DNA of 64,000 bases from positions 1-64,000 of the forward strand of contig NZ_VOOR01000027.1 of the NCBI RefSeq assembly GCF_007993045.1, in the 5' to 3' direction. Positions within the stretch are counted from its first letter, which is position 1. Every line of letters starts with the position of its first letter. Origin of the DNA: Phaeodactylibacter luteus (GTDB lineage: Bacteria > Bacteroidota > Bacteroidia > Chitinophagales > Saprospiraceae). The notes below the pieces were generated by a model. The model ran no database searches and was not told the DNA's origin. It was given only the letters and a program-made list of their open reading frames with translations. Both the position numbers and the translations under genes were made by a program. Positions 7,543 through 15,625 of this stretch are shown one piece after another.

Positions 7543-9006
7543 TTACAGGTTGTCCAGACCACCTGCCTGTGCAGCCCAAGTCCAGCCCAGAACAGATACG
7601 TCAGCTTTTGGAGAAGTACCTGCAGTTACACCAGCAGGGACAGCGCCGTTTACGTAGTCCGCAAGTGTAGCAGCGTCAACATCGAACTCGATGCCTTCGA
7701 AAGTTACGCCAGCTGCAGTTACGCGGTTGATTTTCTGGCCTTCCATGATGCCAGTGAAGAAGAGGTTCTTCAGGGCAACGATAGAGTTGTCGTCTACGTT
7801 GATCAGGTCTTCAGATACGCGGTCAGCAGTAGAAGCGATGATAGAGCCATTCTGAATGGTGTGGCCAGCTTCCAAAGAACCTTCAGGGCCGTCCAGCTCA
7901 AAGCAGTGGCCAGTTGGGGTTACCACCACGAAGTTGTCCAGTGTGCCAGCCCAAGATTGGTCAGTGTCGATAGCATCGTCGCCAGCGTTCCACACTACAA
8001 CGTTGCTTACGTTTACTGTGCCGCCGAACCACTCAACACCGTCGTCCTGATTAGCTACCACCTCGACGTGCTCGATGGTCGTGCCATTGCCAACGCCGCC
8101 CAGGGTCAGGCCATTGATTTCGTTGCCAGCACCGATGTTGGTGCCACCGTGGCGGATAGAAATGTAGCGGATAACGCCAGAGTTGTCTCCCGGCTCGTTG
8201 CCGCCGTACAGGCCGTTGGCATCAGAAGTAGGGATGCCCTCGATCTGAACTTCGCTCAAATCGCCGTTGTTGTTAGAAGCTGAGATAGGCGCTTTGCCCA
8301 GAACGATGATACCGCCCCACAGGCCGTTTACGTCGCTGTCTAGGTTGGGGCTTCCGAAGTTGCCAGCAGCAACGTCTTCGCCAGTGATCTCATCTGCAAC
8401 AGAAGTGAAGATGATCGGCAGTTCAGCAGTGCCCTCTGCCATCAGCATCCCACCACGTGCAACCAGCAGTGCAGTAGCGTTGGCGCCAGTGCCAGCCTGC
8501 CCTTTGATTACCGTACCGGGCTCGATAGTCAGGGTAACACCATCCAGGACAGTGATGCGGCCGCCAAGGATGTAGGTCTTGTCAGCTGTCCAAGTTGTGT
8601 TCTCAGAAATGTTGCTGGTCAGCAGCACAGTAGATTCCTCCGCGCCGATGTTGATCACAGCAGTTGCTTCGTCAGACTGCCCCTCAGAGTCAGTCACCGT
8701 CAGGGTGATGGAAGCTGCGCCGGCAGTAGTGCCTGCGTCATAGTTGATGGTTACGGAGCTGCCGTCTACTGTTCCTGAAGCGTTGGCAACCGTAACGCCT
8801 GTACCAGAAGCCTGGTAGCTGGCAGTAAGGTCCGCGTCTATAGAAACGGTGAATACGACAGACTGCCCTGTCGCGCCAGCCTCAACGTTGGCTACAGCGG
8901 AAGGAGCAGATACCATAGGTGCGTCGAACATAGCGCCTTCGTCGTCGCAAGACGTAGCGAAGAGTACAAATGCACCAAGCAGAAAGACAAGTGACTTAAA
9001 GTTCAT
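7543..9006 (-). CDS. beta-helix lipoprotein paired with TonB receptor
   Basis: 487 residues from the ATG at 9006, chosen because it begins the lipoprotein signal (MNFKSLVFLLGAFVLFATSC, lipobox ATSC). Residues about 25-125 look like an immunoglobulin/cadherin-like domain (VFTVSIDADL, ITLTVTDSEGQSDEATAVI). After about residue 130 the chain becomes repetitive beta structure (GVTLTIEPGTVIKG, GLWGGIIVLGKAPIS, GVEWFGGTVNVSNVVVWNAGDDAIDTD in pieces), typical of a right-handed parallel beta-helix. It is probably a surface-exposed partner of the receptor encoded next, as SusD-like proteins are for other receptors, but it is not SusD-like in sequence. No enzyme motif was identified. Confidence 0.7.
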   Translation of the reverse strand: MNFKSLVFLLGAFVLFATSCDDEGAMFDAPMVSAPSAVANVEAGATGQSVVFTVSIDADLTASYQASGTGVTVANASGTVDGSSVTINYDAGTTAGAASITLTVTDSEGQSDEATAVINIGAEESTVLLTSNISENTTWTADKTYILGGRITVLDGVTLTIEPGTVIKGQAGTGANATALLVARGGMLMAEGTAELPIIFTSVADEITGEDVAAGNFGSPNLDSDVNGLWGGIIVLGKAPISASNNNGDLSEVQIEGIPTSDANGLYGGNEPGDNSGVIRYISIRHGGTNIGAGNEINGLTLGGVGNGTTIEHVEVVANQDDGVEWFGGTVNVSNVVVWNAGDDAIDTDQSWAGTLDNFVVVTPTGHCFELDGPEGSLEAGHTIQNGSIIASTADRVSEDLINVDDNSIVALKNLFFTGIMEGQKINRVTAAGVTFEGIEFDVDAATLADYVNGAVPAGVTAGTSPKADVSVLGWTWAAQAGGLDNL

Positions 9007-9042
9007 AAACCTAAACTTTTTTGTTGCTTTAAAAAGATGCTG

Positions 9043-9050
9043 CAAAAGTC
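9043..9050 (-). promoter_or_regulatory. possible -7 element of the lipoprotein/receptor transcript
   Basis: The minus strand reads GACTTTTG, one base off TAnnTTTG. It lies 21 bp downstream of the innermost Pho-box-like repeat, at the same spacing seen on the other side of the divergent region, and 36 bp before the ATG. Confidence 0.4.
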
Positions 9051-9071
9051 GCTGCCTATTGATAACCGCAA

Positions 9072-9099
9072 ATTAATACCGGGTTAAGTTATTGTTAAG
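9072..9099 (-). promoter_or_regulatory. Pho-box-like 11-bp direct repeats
   Basis: The plus strand has TTAA at 9073, 9084 and 9095, exactly 11 bp apart. Two of them are the identical hexamer GTTAAG (9083-9088, 9094-9099), reading CTTAAC in the direction of the lipoprotein gene. Eleven-bp direct repeats with a TTAA-containing core are the known layout for PhoB/PhoP/SphR-type response-regulator sites. The regulator is not encoded in this window. Confidence 0.5.
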
Positions 9100-9221
9100 T
9101 TGACAAAAAGCAGGGCAGGGATGGAGTGTATGGGTTTAAAATATTGAAAATTAAGCATTTATACCTGGTGTATTGGCCGGGGTTCGGCTGTCGGGCTTCA
9201 GGTTGAGCCCCTATTGGCAAA

Positions 9222-9238
9222 CTTAATATTGGCTTAAC
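9222..9238 (+). promoter_or_regulatory. Pho-box-like 11-bp direct repeats upstream of the PiT-like gene
   Basis: CTTAAT at 9222 and CTTAAC at 9233 are 11 bp apart, in the same orientation relative to their gene as the repeats on the other side. They end 21 bp before a perfect -7 element with no -33 TTTG in between, as expected when an activator substitutes for the upstream promoter element. Confidence 0.5.
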
Positions 9239-9259
9239 ATGCAGTGCCGTGGTACTTTC

Positions 9260-9267
9260 TAATTTTG
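9260..9267 (+). promoter_or_regulatory. -7 element of the PiT-like gene (TAATTTTG)
   Basis: A perfect TAnnTTTG match 42 bp before the ATG at 9310, 21 bp downstream of the Pho-box-like pair. Confidence 0.45.
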
Positions 9268-9309
9268 CCTTTCCCGGCAAAGGGCCGGCAAACGCACAAC
9301 CTGCAATAC

Positions 9310-10263
9310 ATGGATCCTTCCTTACTGTTTATGTGGCTGGGCTTTATACTCGCCGGCTATTCTGTCGTGGGCAACGATAGCATTCAGACCCTCGGTACCT
9401 TCCTCTCTTCCAATGAGGAGCGTTCCTGGTACGTCCTTTGGCTCTTTGCGGGCGGCATACTGACTGCCACCCTGGTGTACGGCTGGGCGACCCACGGGGG
9501 GGATGTGTCTTACGGCCGCCTCGATAAGTACCCGCTGCCGCAACCGTTTGCCTGGTACTACCTCCTGCCCCCCCTCGTCTTGATGACCCTCACCCGTACG
9601 GGCATACCGGTGAGCACTTCTTTCTTGATCCTCACCTTTTTCAACGAGAAGAACCTGGTGGACATGACGACCAAATCCCTGTTGGGCTATGTGGTCGCCT
9701 TTGGCGCTGCCATCCTTATCTATATGGCGATCACGAAAACAGTGGAGAAGCGGTTCATCGAGTCGGAAGTCAGCCCGCGCGACCGGAAGATATGGGTGCC
9801 CTTGCAATGGATATCAACGGGGTTCCTTTGGTCGCAGTGGCTGATCCAAGACTTCGCTAACATTTACGTTTATCTGCCCCGGGGCACAAGCCAATCCACC
9901 CTTATCGTTTCCCTGCTTATCCTGCTTATCCTGCTGGCCTACATCTTTTACAGCAAAGGGGGGGCGATACAGAAGATCGTGAAAGCTAAAACCAACACCA
10001 TCGATATCCGCTCGGCCACCATCATAGACGCGACCTACGGCATCATCCTCTACTTCTTCAAGGAGCTCAGCAATATCCCTATGAGCACCACCTGGGTCTT
10101 TATTGGCCTATTGGCCGGCCGGGAGATCGCCCTGCGCTATCAGCTCGACAAGAAGTTCTCCGGGCCGGTGTTCCGTATGGTCCTGGCCGATTTGGCCAAA
10201 GTAGCCTTCGGCCTTGTGGTGAGCATCGTTCTGGTGTTCATCATCAAGTTCCTGGCAGCTTAG
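9310..10263 (+). CDS. divergent PiT-like inorganic phosphate permease
   Basis: 318 residues, about eight to nine hydrophobic segments, inner membrane. Residues about 15-32 (GYSVVGNDSIQTLGTFLSSN) resemble the PiT signature around Gx-ND, and IPMSTTWVFIGLLAGREI near the C-terminus resembles the second PiT signature (PVSTTH..GA..G). The middle has the related GIPVSTSF. PiT carriers are usually 400-500 residues, so this is a short, divergent member, and the transported ion could be another anion. The ATG at 9310 was chosen because it opens the first helix; the reading frame upstream overlaps the -7 element. It is divergent from the lipoprotein/TonB receptor genes and shares Pho-box-like control DNA. 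Confidence 0.6.
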   Translation: MDPSLLFMWLGFILAGYSVVGNDSIQTLGTFLSSNEERSWYVLWLFAGGILTATLVYGWATHGGDVSYGRLDKYPLPQPFAWYYLLPPLVLMTLTRTGIPVSTSFLILTFFNEKNLVDMTTKSLLGYVVAFGAAILIYMAITKTVEKRFIESEVSPRDRKIWVPLQWISTGFLWSQWLIQDFANIYVYLPRGTSQSTLIVSLLILLILLAYIFYSKGGAIQKIVKAKTNTIDIRSATIIDATYGIILYFFKELSNIPMSTTWVFIGLLAGREIALRYQLDKKFSGPVFRMVLADLAKVAFGLVVSIVLVFIIKFLAA

Positions 10264-10293
10264 CCTTCTGTGCTTCTGCAAAAGGGCAAAAGC

Positions 10294-10467
10294 GGGGCCT
10301 ACCCCTGCCTGACGGCAGGGGTCGCTATGCTGCGGGGCTCGCTGCCCGCTCGGCCCTAACGGGCTTACACCCCTCCGCAGCGCTAGTCCAATGCCATCAG
10401 GCCGGTTAGGGCTTGTCAGGCTAAAGCATAATAGGTGGCCAAGCTAAAGCCCGCAGGATTTGGGTTT
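10294..10467. repeat. family C element, degenerate copy
   Basis: It carries the C core (CTATGCTGCGGGGCTCGCT, then CCTCCGCAGCGCTAGTCCAATG). The right end GGATTTGGGTTT is a worn version of CGACATTTTGGTTT. It fills most of the gap before pyrR. The unoccupied CTAG within GCGCTAGTCC is the site where family A has inserted in the copy at 56200. Confidence 0.6.
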
Positions 10468-10592
10468 GTGCCCAGCTAAACACTGGTTTCCAGATTCCGG
10501 CAGCCCCAAAGTAGCCCGTCTTCGGGCAGAATACAAAATCCCGGCAAGCGCTAGCTGAATCCACCTCGTTTTAGGTATATTTACTGCCGCAA

Positions 10593-11195
10593 ATGGAAAA
10601 AGGACGCGTCATAACCGGACCCCGGCGCTTTGCGCTGATCATAGAGCGGCTCTGTCAGCAACTGATAGAGCAGCACGGGCAGTTTGAAGAGGCCTGCCTG
10701 ATTGGCATACAGCCAAGAGGGGCTTTTTTGGCCAACCGCCTGCATGCCCGCTTGTCGGAAATCCTCGGTATTCCGGACTTGGCCTATGGCCGGCTGGACA
10801 TCACTTTTTATAGGGACGACTTCCGGACCCGGGAAAAACCCTTGGCGGCCAGCAAGACAGAAATTGATTTTCTGGTAGAAGATAAAAAGGTCATCCTGGT
10901 AGACGATGTCCTTTATACCGGGCGCACCGTACAGGCCGCACTGACCGCGCTCAACCACTACGGCCGCCCGGCCAAGGTAGAGCTCGTCAGCATGGTAGAC
11001 CGCCGCTTCAACCGCCACCTGCCTATTCAGGCCGATTACGTGGGCCTGACCGTAGATGCCCTCGACAAAGCCTTCGTCAGGGTAGAGTGGAAAGAGCAGC
11101 ACGAAGAAGACCAAATCCTCATTTTTGCGGATAAATCCGAAGCCCGGCAGCCTGCAGCACCGGGCCCGGCCGATAGCGAATCATTCTCATCTTAA
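10593..11195 (+). CDS. pyrR: PyrR: uracil phosphoribosyltransferase / pyrimidine regulator
   Basis: 200 residues; the core of about 175 is the normal PyrR length, with a short extra acidic tail. The PRPP-binding loop is VILVDDVLYTGRT (about residues 109-121); LIGIQPRGAFLA and the RLDITFYRDD stretch are typical of PyrR. It converts uracil plus PRPP to UMP, and in many bacteria the protein binds pyr mRNA leaders. pyrB follows after 12 bp, so the pair forms an operon. No clear anti-terminator/terminator pair is visible in the leader, so the RNA-binding role here is untested. Confidence 0.9.
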   Translation: MEKGRVITGPRRFALIIERLCQQLIEQHGQFEEACLIGIQPRGAFLANRLHARLSEILGIPDLAYGRLDITFYRDDFRTREKPLAASKTEIDFLVEDKKVILVDDVLYTGRTVQAALTALNHYGRPAKVELVSMVDRRFNRHLPIQADYVGLTVDALDKAFVRVEWKEQHEEDQILIFADKSEARQPAAPGPADSESFSS

Positions 11196-11207
11196 CTAAA
11201 CGCAGGG

Positions 11208-12140
11208 ATGGCCACCGTACAACAGCTGAGTACCAAACACGTCCTGGGGATCAAATACCTCACTGAAGCGGATATCCGCCTCATCTTCGAAACCGCACAG
11301 AGCTTCAAAGAGGTCATCAACCGCCCCATCAAAAAGGTCCCTTCCCTGAGGGATGTCACCGTGGCTAACTTGTTTTTCGAAAACTCCACCCGCACGCGCA
11401 TCTCCTTTGAGCTGGCCGAAAAGCGGCTTTCTGCCGATGTGGTGAATTTTTCTGCTTCCTCTTCCTCTGTGAAAAAAGGGGAGACCCTGCTCGATACCGT
11501 CAATAACATCCTGGCCATGAAGGTCGATATGGTCGTGATGCGGCACCCGGCGCCCGGGGCTCATCACTTTCTGGCCAAGCATATCGATGCCAATATCATC
11601 AATGCCGGAGACGGCACCCACGAGCACCCGACACAGGCCCTCCTCGATGCTTTTTCCATGCAGGAAAAAGTGGGCGATCTGGCCGGCAAGCACATCGCGA
11701 TCTTTGGAGACATCCTACATTCGCGGGTGGCGCTCAGCAATATCTTCTGCCTGAATAAATTGGGGGCTAAGGTCAGGGTCTGTGGCCCGCCTACCCTCAT
11801 CCCCAAGCACATCCGCTCGCTCGGGGTGGATGTGTCTCATGATGTCTGGGATACCCTCCAATGGTGCGATGTCGCGAATATCCTCCGCATTCAGCTGGAA
11901 CGGCAAGACATCAAATACTTCCCTTCCCTGCGGGAGTATGGCCAGTATTTTGGCATCAACCGCGCACTGCTCGATAGCCTGGGCAAGCCCATTGTGGTGA
12001 TGCACCCCGGGCCCATCAACCGGGGCGTAGAGATCGCCAGCGATGTAGCGGATTCCGGGCACTCCATCATCCTTCAGCAAGTGGAAAACGGTGTCGCTGT
12101 ACGCATGGCCGTCCTCTACCTGCTGGCCGCTGCCCGTTGA
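11208..12140 (+). CDS. pyrB: aspartate carbamoyltransferase catalytic subunit
   Basis: 310 residues, full length. It carries the carbamoyl-phosphate loop FFENSTRTRISFELAEKRL (about residues 62-80), HPTQALLD (about 142-149) and the C-terminal HPGPINRGVE. It catalyses carbamoyl phosphate plus aspartate to N-carbamoylaspartate, the committed step of UMP synthesis, in the cytosol. It is the second gene of the pyrRB operon. No pyrI regulatory subunit is adjacent, so the enzyme is probably an unregulated trimer or associates with a dihydroorotase encoded elsewhere. Confidence 0.95.
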   Translation: MATVQQLSTKHVLGIKYLTEADIRLIFETAQSFKEVINRPIKKVPSLRDVTVANLFFENSTRTRISFELAEKRLSADVVNFSASSSSVKKGETLLDTVNNILAMKVDMVVMRHPAPGAHHFLAKHIDANIINAGDGTHEHPTQALLDAFSMQEKVGDLAGKHIAIFGDILHSRVALSNIFCLNKLGAKVRVCGPPTLIPKHIRSLGVDVSHDVWDTLQWCDVANILRIQLERQDIKYFPSLREYGQYFGINRALLDSLGKPIVVMHPGPINRGVEIASDVADSGHSIILQQVENGVAVRMAVLYLLAAAR

Positions 12141-12395
12141 TCGCATAGGCCGGCACGCCCCCGTGTTTTTGGAAATTTTCAGCCACTGCCTGCCTTGCTC
12201 TTTCCTGACTGAGCCTAATTTGGTATATTAAAGGTGTTGAATGCCTGATATGCACTACCCCAAACGTCGGGCAGGTGCTGCTCAACCTGCTGAGTACAAC
12301 ACGCTCTAAAAGGCCTGCTCCACAGAAGAGGGCCTTCCTATTGCTTGGCAGTGTTGCTCCCTGTATTTCTTTTTCTGGCTAATTAAACACATGTT

Positions 12396-15395
12396 ATGAG
12401 ATACGCCCTTGCCGCCTTTACTTTGCTATGCGCCCTCGCCATCCACTGCCCATTGCAAGCCCAGTGCGACCGCCTGATCGATGAAGACCGCATCATCAAT
12501 GACATCCATCTGCTCCGGACCGCCACGCAGACCCTCGTCGTGCGTGGCAATTATTCTTACAGTATAGACCTTCGCAGCGACCGGCAGGGCGTGACCGCTA
12601 AGCTTTATTCTAAAGCCGGCGTGGAGTTCAACCAGGATGACGAAGTGATCTTGCTGTCTGTAGCGGGCGAGCGCCGGCGTTTCCGTTTTATCGAAATGGG
12701 GGAGGTCGTGCGGGAAGGGGTAGCCCCGGTCTATCAGAATGTGCTGCAGCTTGATGTAGCTTCCATTGATTGGATGTGGGAAAATGAGATTGAAGTCATT
12801 TACATCCACAACAAGATCATCAATCAGATGCGGAAGTTCACCATCAACCAAAGCCGGCGGGCAGAATTCAAGCTGCTGGTAGGCTGTTTCCGAGAGCGCC
12901 TCGACCCCAACCGTGTCCAAGACGTAAAGCTGCAGGATGCTGTCGTGGAAGTCAAGCCGGCTGCCGGGGGCGATGCGCCTTCCCCTGCCGCCAAGCCTGC
13001 CGCTTCCACCCCGCCCCCATCTGTGTCGGGAGACCCTGAAGTGGGGGCGCTCCGGGAAGAGCTCGCTTCGCTCAAACAGCGGCTCAAAGCCGAGATAGAC
13101 GCAGAAAAAGCTAAAGCGGATGCCATTAAGTCGAGGTTGAACGAGGAAGTGGCCATTGCCAGAGAACAGGCGGCCGTGCAGAAGAAACAGTACGCCGATG
13201 AGGTCGTCGCAGCTCGGGAAGCTGCACAGGAAGAGGTCAAAAATGCCCGGCAGCAGGCTGCGGAAGAGGTCCAATCTGCCCGGCAGCAGGCGGGCACGGA
13301 AATGGAGAAGATCAGTTTGGACGTACAGGAAGCCCGGCAGCGGGCCAGCCAGGCTATTGAAGCGGCACAGCTGGAGTCGGCCAAGGAAGTGGCTGCTATC
13401 CGGGAAAAAGCCGCAGCGGAAATGAAAGCCGTGCAAGAAAAGCTGGACCTTGCCCGCTTGGAGTATGCGGATGAGATCGCTTCTGCCCGGGAGAATTCAG
13501 CGGCCGAGCTGCAGCGCATACGGGAAGAGACGGCGCAGATGATCGCCAAAGCCCGGGAGGAGGCCAAAGTGGAGCGCAGCCGTACCCTAGATGAAGTCGT
13601 GAGCACTAAAAACACAGCCGCTGAGCAGATCCTGTCCATTCAGGAGGAGACGGCCGAAGAGGTGGCCCGGATGAGGGAGAATACCGTGCTGGAAAAGGAG
13701 AAACTGGCTTTCGAGCTGGCGGAAGCCCGCCGCAAGGTTGCCGAAGAGCGGGCCCTGCTGGAGGAAAATGCTGCGTCAGAAATTGCTGACCTTAAAGAGA
13801 ATGCGGCCCGCGAACGGGAGGCGGCGGCTACAGAGGTGGCCGAAGCCCGCCGCCGGGCTTCTGAGCAGATCGGGAACCTCAAGGAGCAGGTCCTTACCGA
13901 GCAGGCCAAAGCAGATGATGAAGTCGCTTCCGCCCGCGCTGAGTCTGCCGAGGAAGTGGCCGCTGCCCGGCAAAAAGCCGTACAGACGATTGCACAGATC
14001 GAAGCGGAAGAGGCTGCCCGGGTAGCCGCGGCCCGGGAGGAGTCAAAAGCGGAACAGGCCGCCATAGCTGGCCAGATCACCGCTGCGCGCGAAAAGGCTG
14101 CCGCCGAGCTGAAACGCCTTGAGGAAGAGCTGAAAGCGGCTGTAGCCAAAGCCCGGGAGGAAAAAGAAAAAGCACGGGCACAGGCTGCTGCAGAAGTGGC
14201 CACCGCGCGTGAAAAAGCAGAGGCGGAAATCGCCCGGGCACGGCAGGTGGCTGAAGAGCAGGTAAAGGCGGCCAACACAACTGCAGCCACTGCTGAGGAG
14301 ACTTACGCCCAAGAGGTGGCCGCTGCCCGGGAAGCGGCCGCTGCCCGGAAAAAGCAGATAGAAGCGGAGGCCGCCGCCGCGGTCAAAGCAGCTAAGGAGC
14401 GGGAAGCAGAGGTGTCGAATATGACAGCAGAGGAAATTGCACAGGCCCGCACCAAGGCTGCGGCCGAGCTGACAGCCCTGCGCGAACAAGCGGCCCGGGA
14501 CATCGCAGCTTCAAAGGAAATGGTGAACCAAACCAAACAGGCTGCCGCCAACGAGGCCGCCGAGGCCCGCCGGCAGGCTGCTGAACAGGTGGCCAAAGCC
14601 CAACAGGAAGAGGCCACGGCTATTCAGGCGGCCCGGGAGCGTGGGGCAGAGGAGCGGCAGCGCTTAGCTGCCGAGGTAGCTGCCGCCAAAGAAAAAGCAG
14701 GCGCTGAGATCGCTTTGGCCAACGAAGAGGCCGCAGCGGCGGTCAAAGCCGCACGGGAAAGGGCTGCCCACGAACAGGAGGCCTTGTCTATACAGGTTTT
14801 GGAAGCCCGCAAAAAGGCCACAGACGATATCGCAGCGGCCAGGGAGAAAGCCGCCCACGAAGTAGGCCAGGCGAAAAAACGGTCCTCTGAAGAGATCGCT
14901 GCCGCACAGGCACAGGCACAGGCCCGCAAACAGGAGATCATGGAGCAGGTGGCTTCCGCAGAGCAGCAGGCCCGGCAGCAAATTGCCGCTGCAAGGCAGG
15001 ATGCCCAACAGGAGGTCGCCACGGCCCGCGAAGAGGCGGCCAAGAAAAAAGCGGCTTACCTGGCCGAGGCAGAGGCGGCCAGGAAGCAGTCCCTGGCAGA
15101 AATCAATCAGGCCAAACAGGAAGCCTCAGATGCCATTTACCAGGCCCGGCAGCAGGCCGTGGCGCAAGTTACCGCCGTGAAAGAGGAAACCGCTAAGAAA
15201 ATACGCGAAGAGCAGGATGCCCTGAAGTCGGCTTTGGATGAAATGGCACAAGCCATGAAGCAGGAGCGGGAAAAACTGGGCCAGGCAAAAACTGAGCGCA
15301 AAGCTGCTGAGGATGAACTGGCCAAGCTCCGGGACGAAATCAGCAAGTTGAAGCGCGAAGCTGAAAAACTGAAAACCGCATCTGGCGAAAACTAA
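12396..15395 (+). CDS. giant periplasmic coiled-coil protein with hendecad repeats
   Basis: 999 residues. Residues 1-22 are a signal peptide (MRYALAAFTLLCALAIHCPLQA). About 23-170 form a globular beta-rich N-terminal domain with three cysteines, followed by a Pro/Ala linker (about 185-210). From about 215 to 995 the chain is almost pure Ala/Glu/Lys/Arg/Gln helix. The helix is built of 11-residue units such as VASARAESAEE, VAAARQKAVQT and VAAAREESKAE, interrupted about every third unit by a 7-residue unit such as QAKADDE, QAAIAGQ or RAQAAAE. Such 11/7 mixtures form nearly straight coiled coils. Function is unknown; a fibre or spacer in the periplasm or on the surface is the inference. It stands alone, well separated from pyrB. 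Confidence 0.7.
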   Translation: MRYALAAFTLLCALAIHCPLQAQCDRLIDEDRIINDIHLLRTATQTLVVRGNYSYSIDLRSDRQGVTAKLYSKAGVEFNQDDEVILLSVAGERRRFRFIEMGEVVREGVAPVYQNVLQLDVASIDWMWENEIEVIYIHNKIINQMRKFTINQSRRAEFKLLVGCFRERLDPNRVQDVKLQDAVVEVKPAAGGDAPSPAAKPAASTPPPSVSGDPEVGALREELASLKQRLKAEIDAEKAKADAIKSRLNEEVAIAREQAAVQKKQYADEVVAAREAAQEEVKNARQQAAEEVQSARQQAGTEMEKISLDVQEARQRASQAIEAAQLESAKEVAAIREKAAAEMKAVQEKLDLARLEYADEIASARENSAAELQRIREETAQMIAKAREEAKVERSRTLDEVVSTKNTAAEQILSIQEETAEEVARMRENTVLEKEKLAFELAEARRKVAEERALLEENAASEIADLKENAAREREAAATEVAEARRRASEQIGNLKEQVLTEQAKADDEVASARAESAEEVAAARQKAVQTIAQIEAEEAARVAAAREESKAEQAAIAGQITAAREKAAAELKRLEEELKAAVAKAREEKEKARAQAAAEVATAREKAEAEIARARQVAEEQVKAANTTAATAEETYAQEVAAAREAAAARKKQIEAEAAAAVKAAKEREAEVSNMTAEEIAQARTKAAAELTALREQAARDIAASKEMVNQTKQAAANEAAEARRQAAEQVAKAQQEEATAIQAARERGAEERQRLAAEVAAAKEKAGAEIALANEEAAAAVKAARERAAHEQEALSIQVLEARKKATDDIAAAREKAAHEVGQAKKRSSEEIAAAQAQAQARKQEIMEQVASAEQQARQQIAAARQDAQQEVATAREEAAKKKAAYLAEAEAARKQSLAEINQAKQEASDAIYQARQQAVAQVTAVKEETAKKIREEQDALKSALDEMAQAMKQEREKLGQAKTERKAAEDELAKLRDEISKLKREAEKLKTASGEN

Positions 15396-15625
15396 ACGAT
15401 ACGTTAAGGAAGGGCGGATTTTTCTTTCTCATTGCAGAATATTCGGATATTAGTTGCTGCCCCGCTCGCCTGCTGCCTCGCAGCAGGCGCCCTGCAACCT
15501 TGAGCGGGGACGGGATGTTTCAAATGTTGCTTGCCCACTTTGGCTGCCGGGCAAGAGCAGCTATAGGGCAATTGCCCCAAATACAGCAAATAATGACATA
15601 TAAAATCAAGTTAATGTTAGGTAGC

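Noticed and set aside
12426-13436. Antisense frames across the coiled-coil gene
   Set aside because: The repeated Ala/Glu/Arg codons leave several frames open by chance; the translations are Leu/Ser/Phe-rich or Ala/Ser-rich with no domain.
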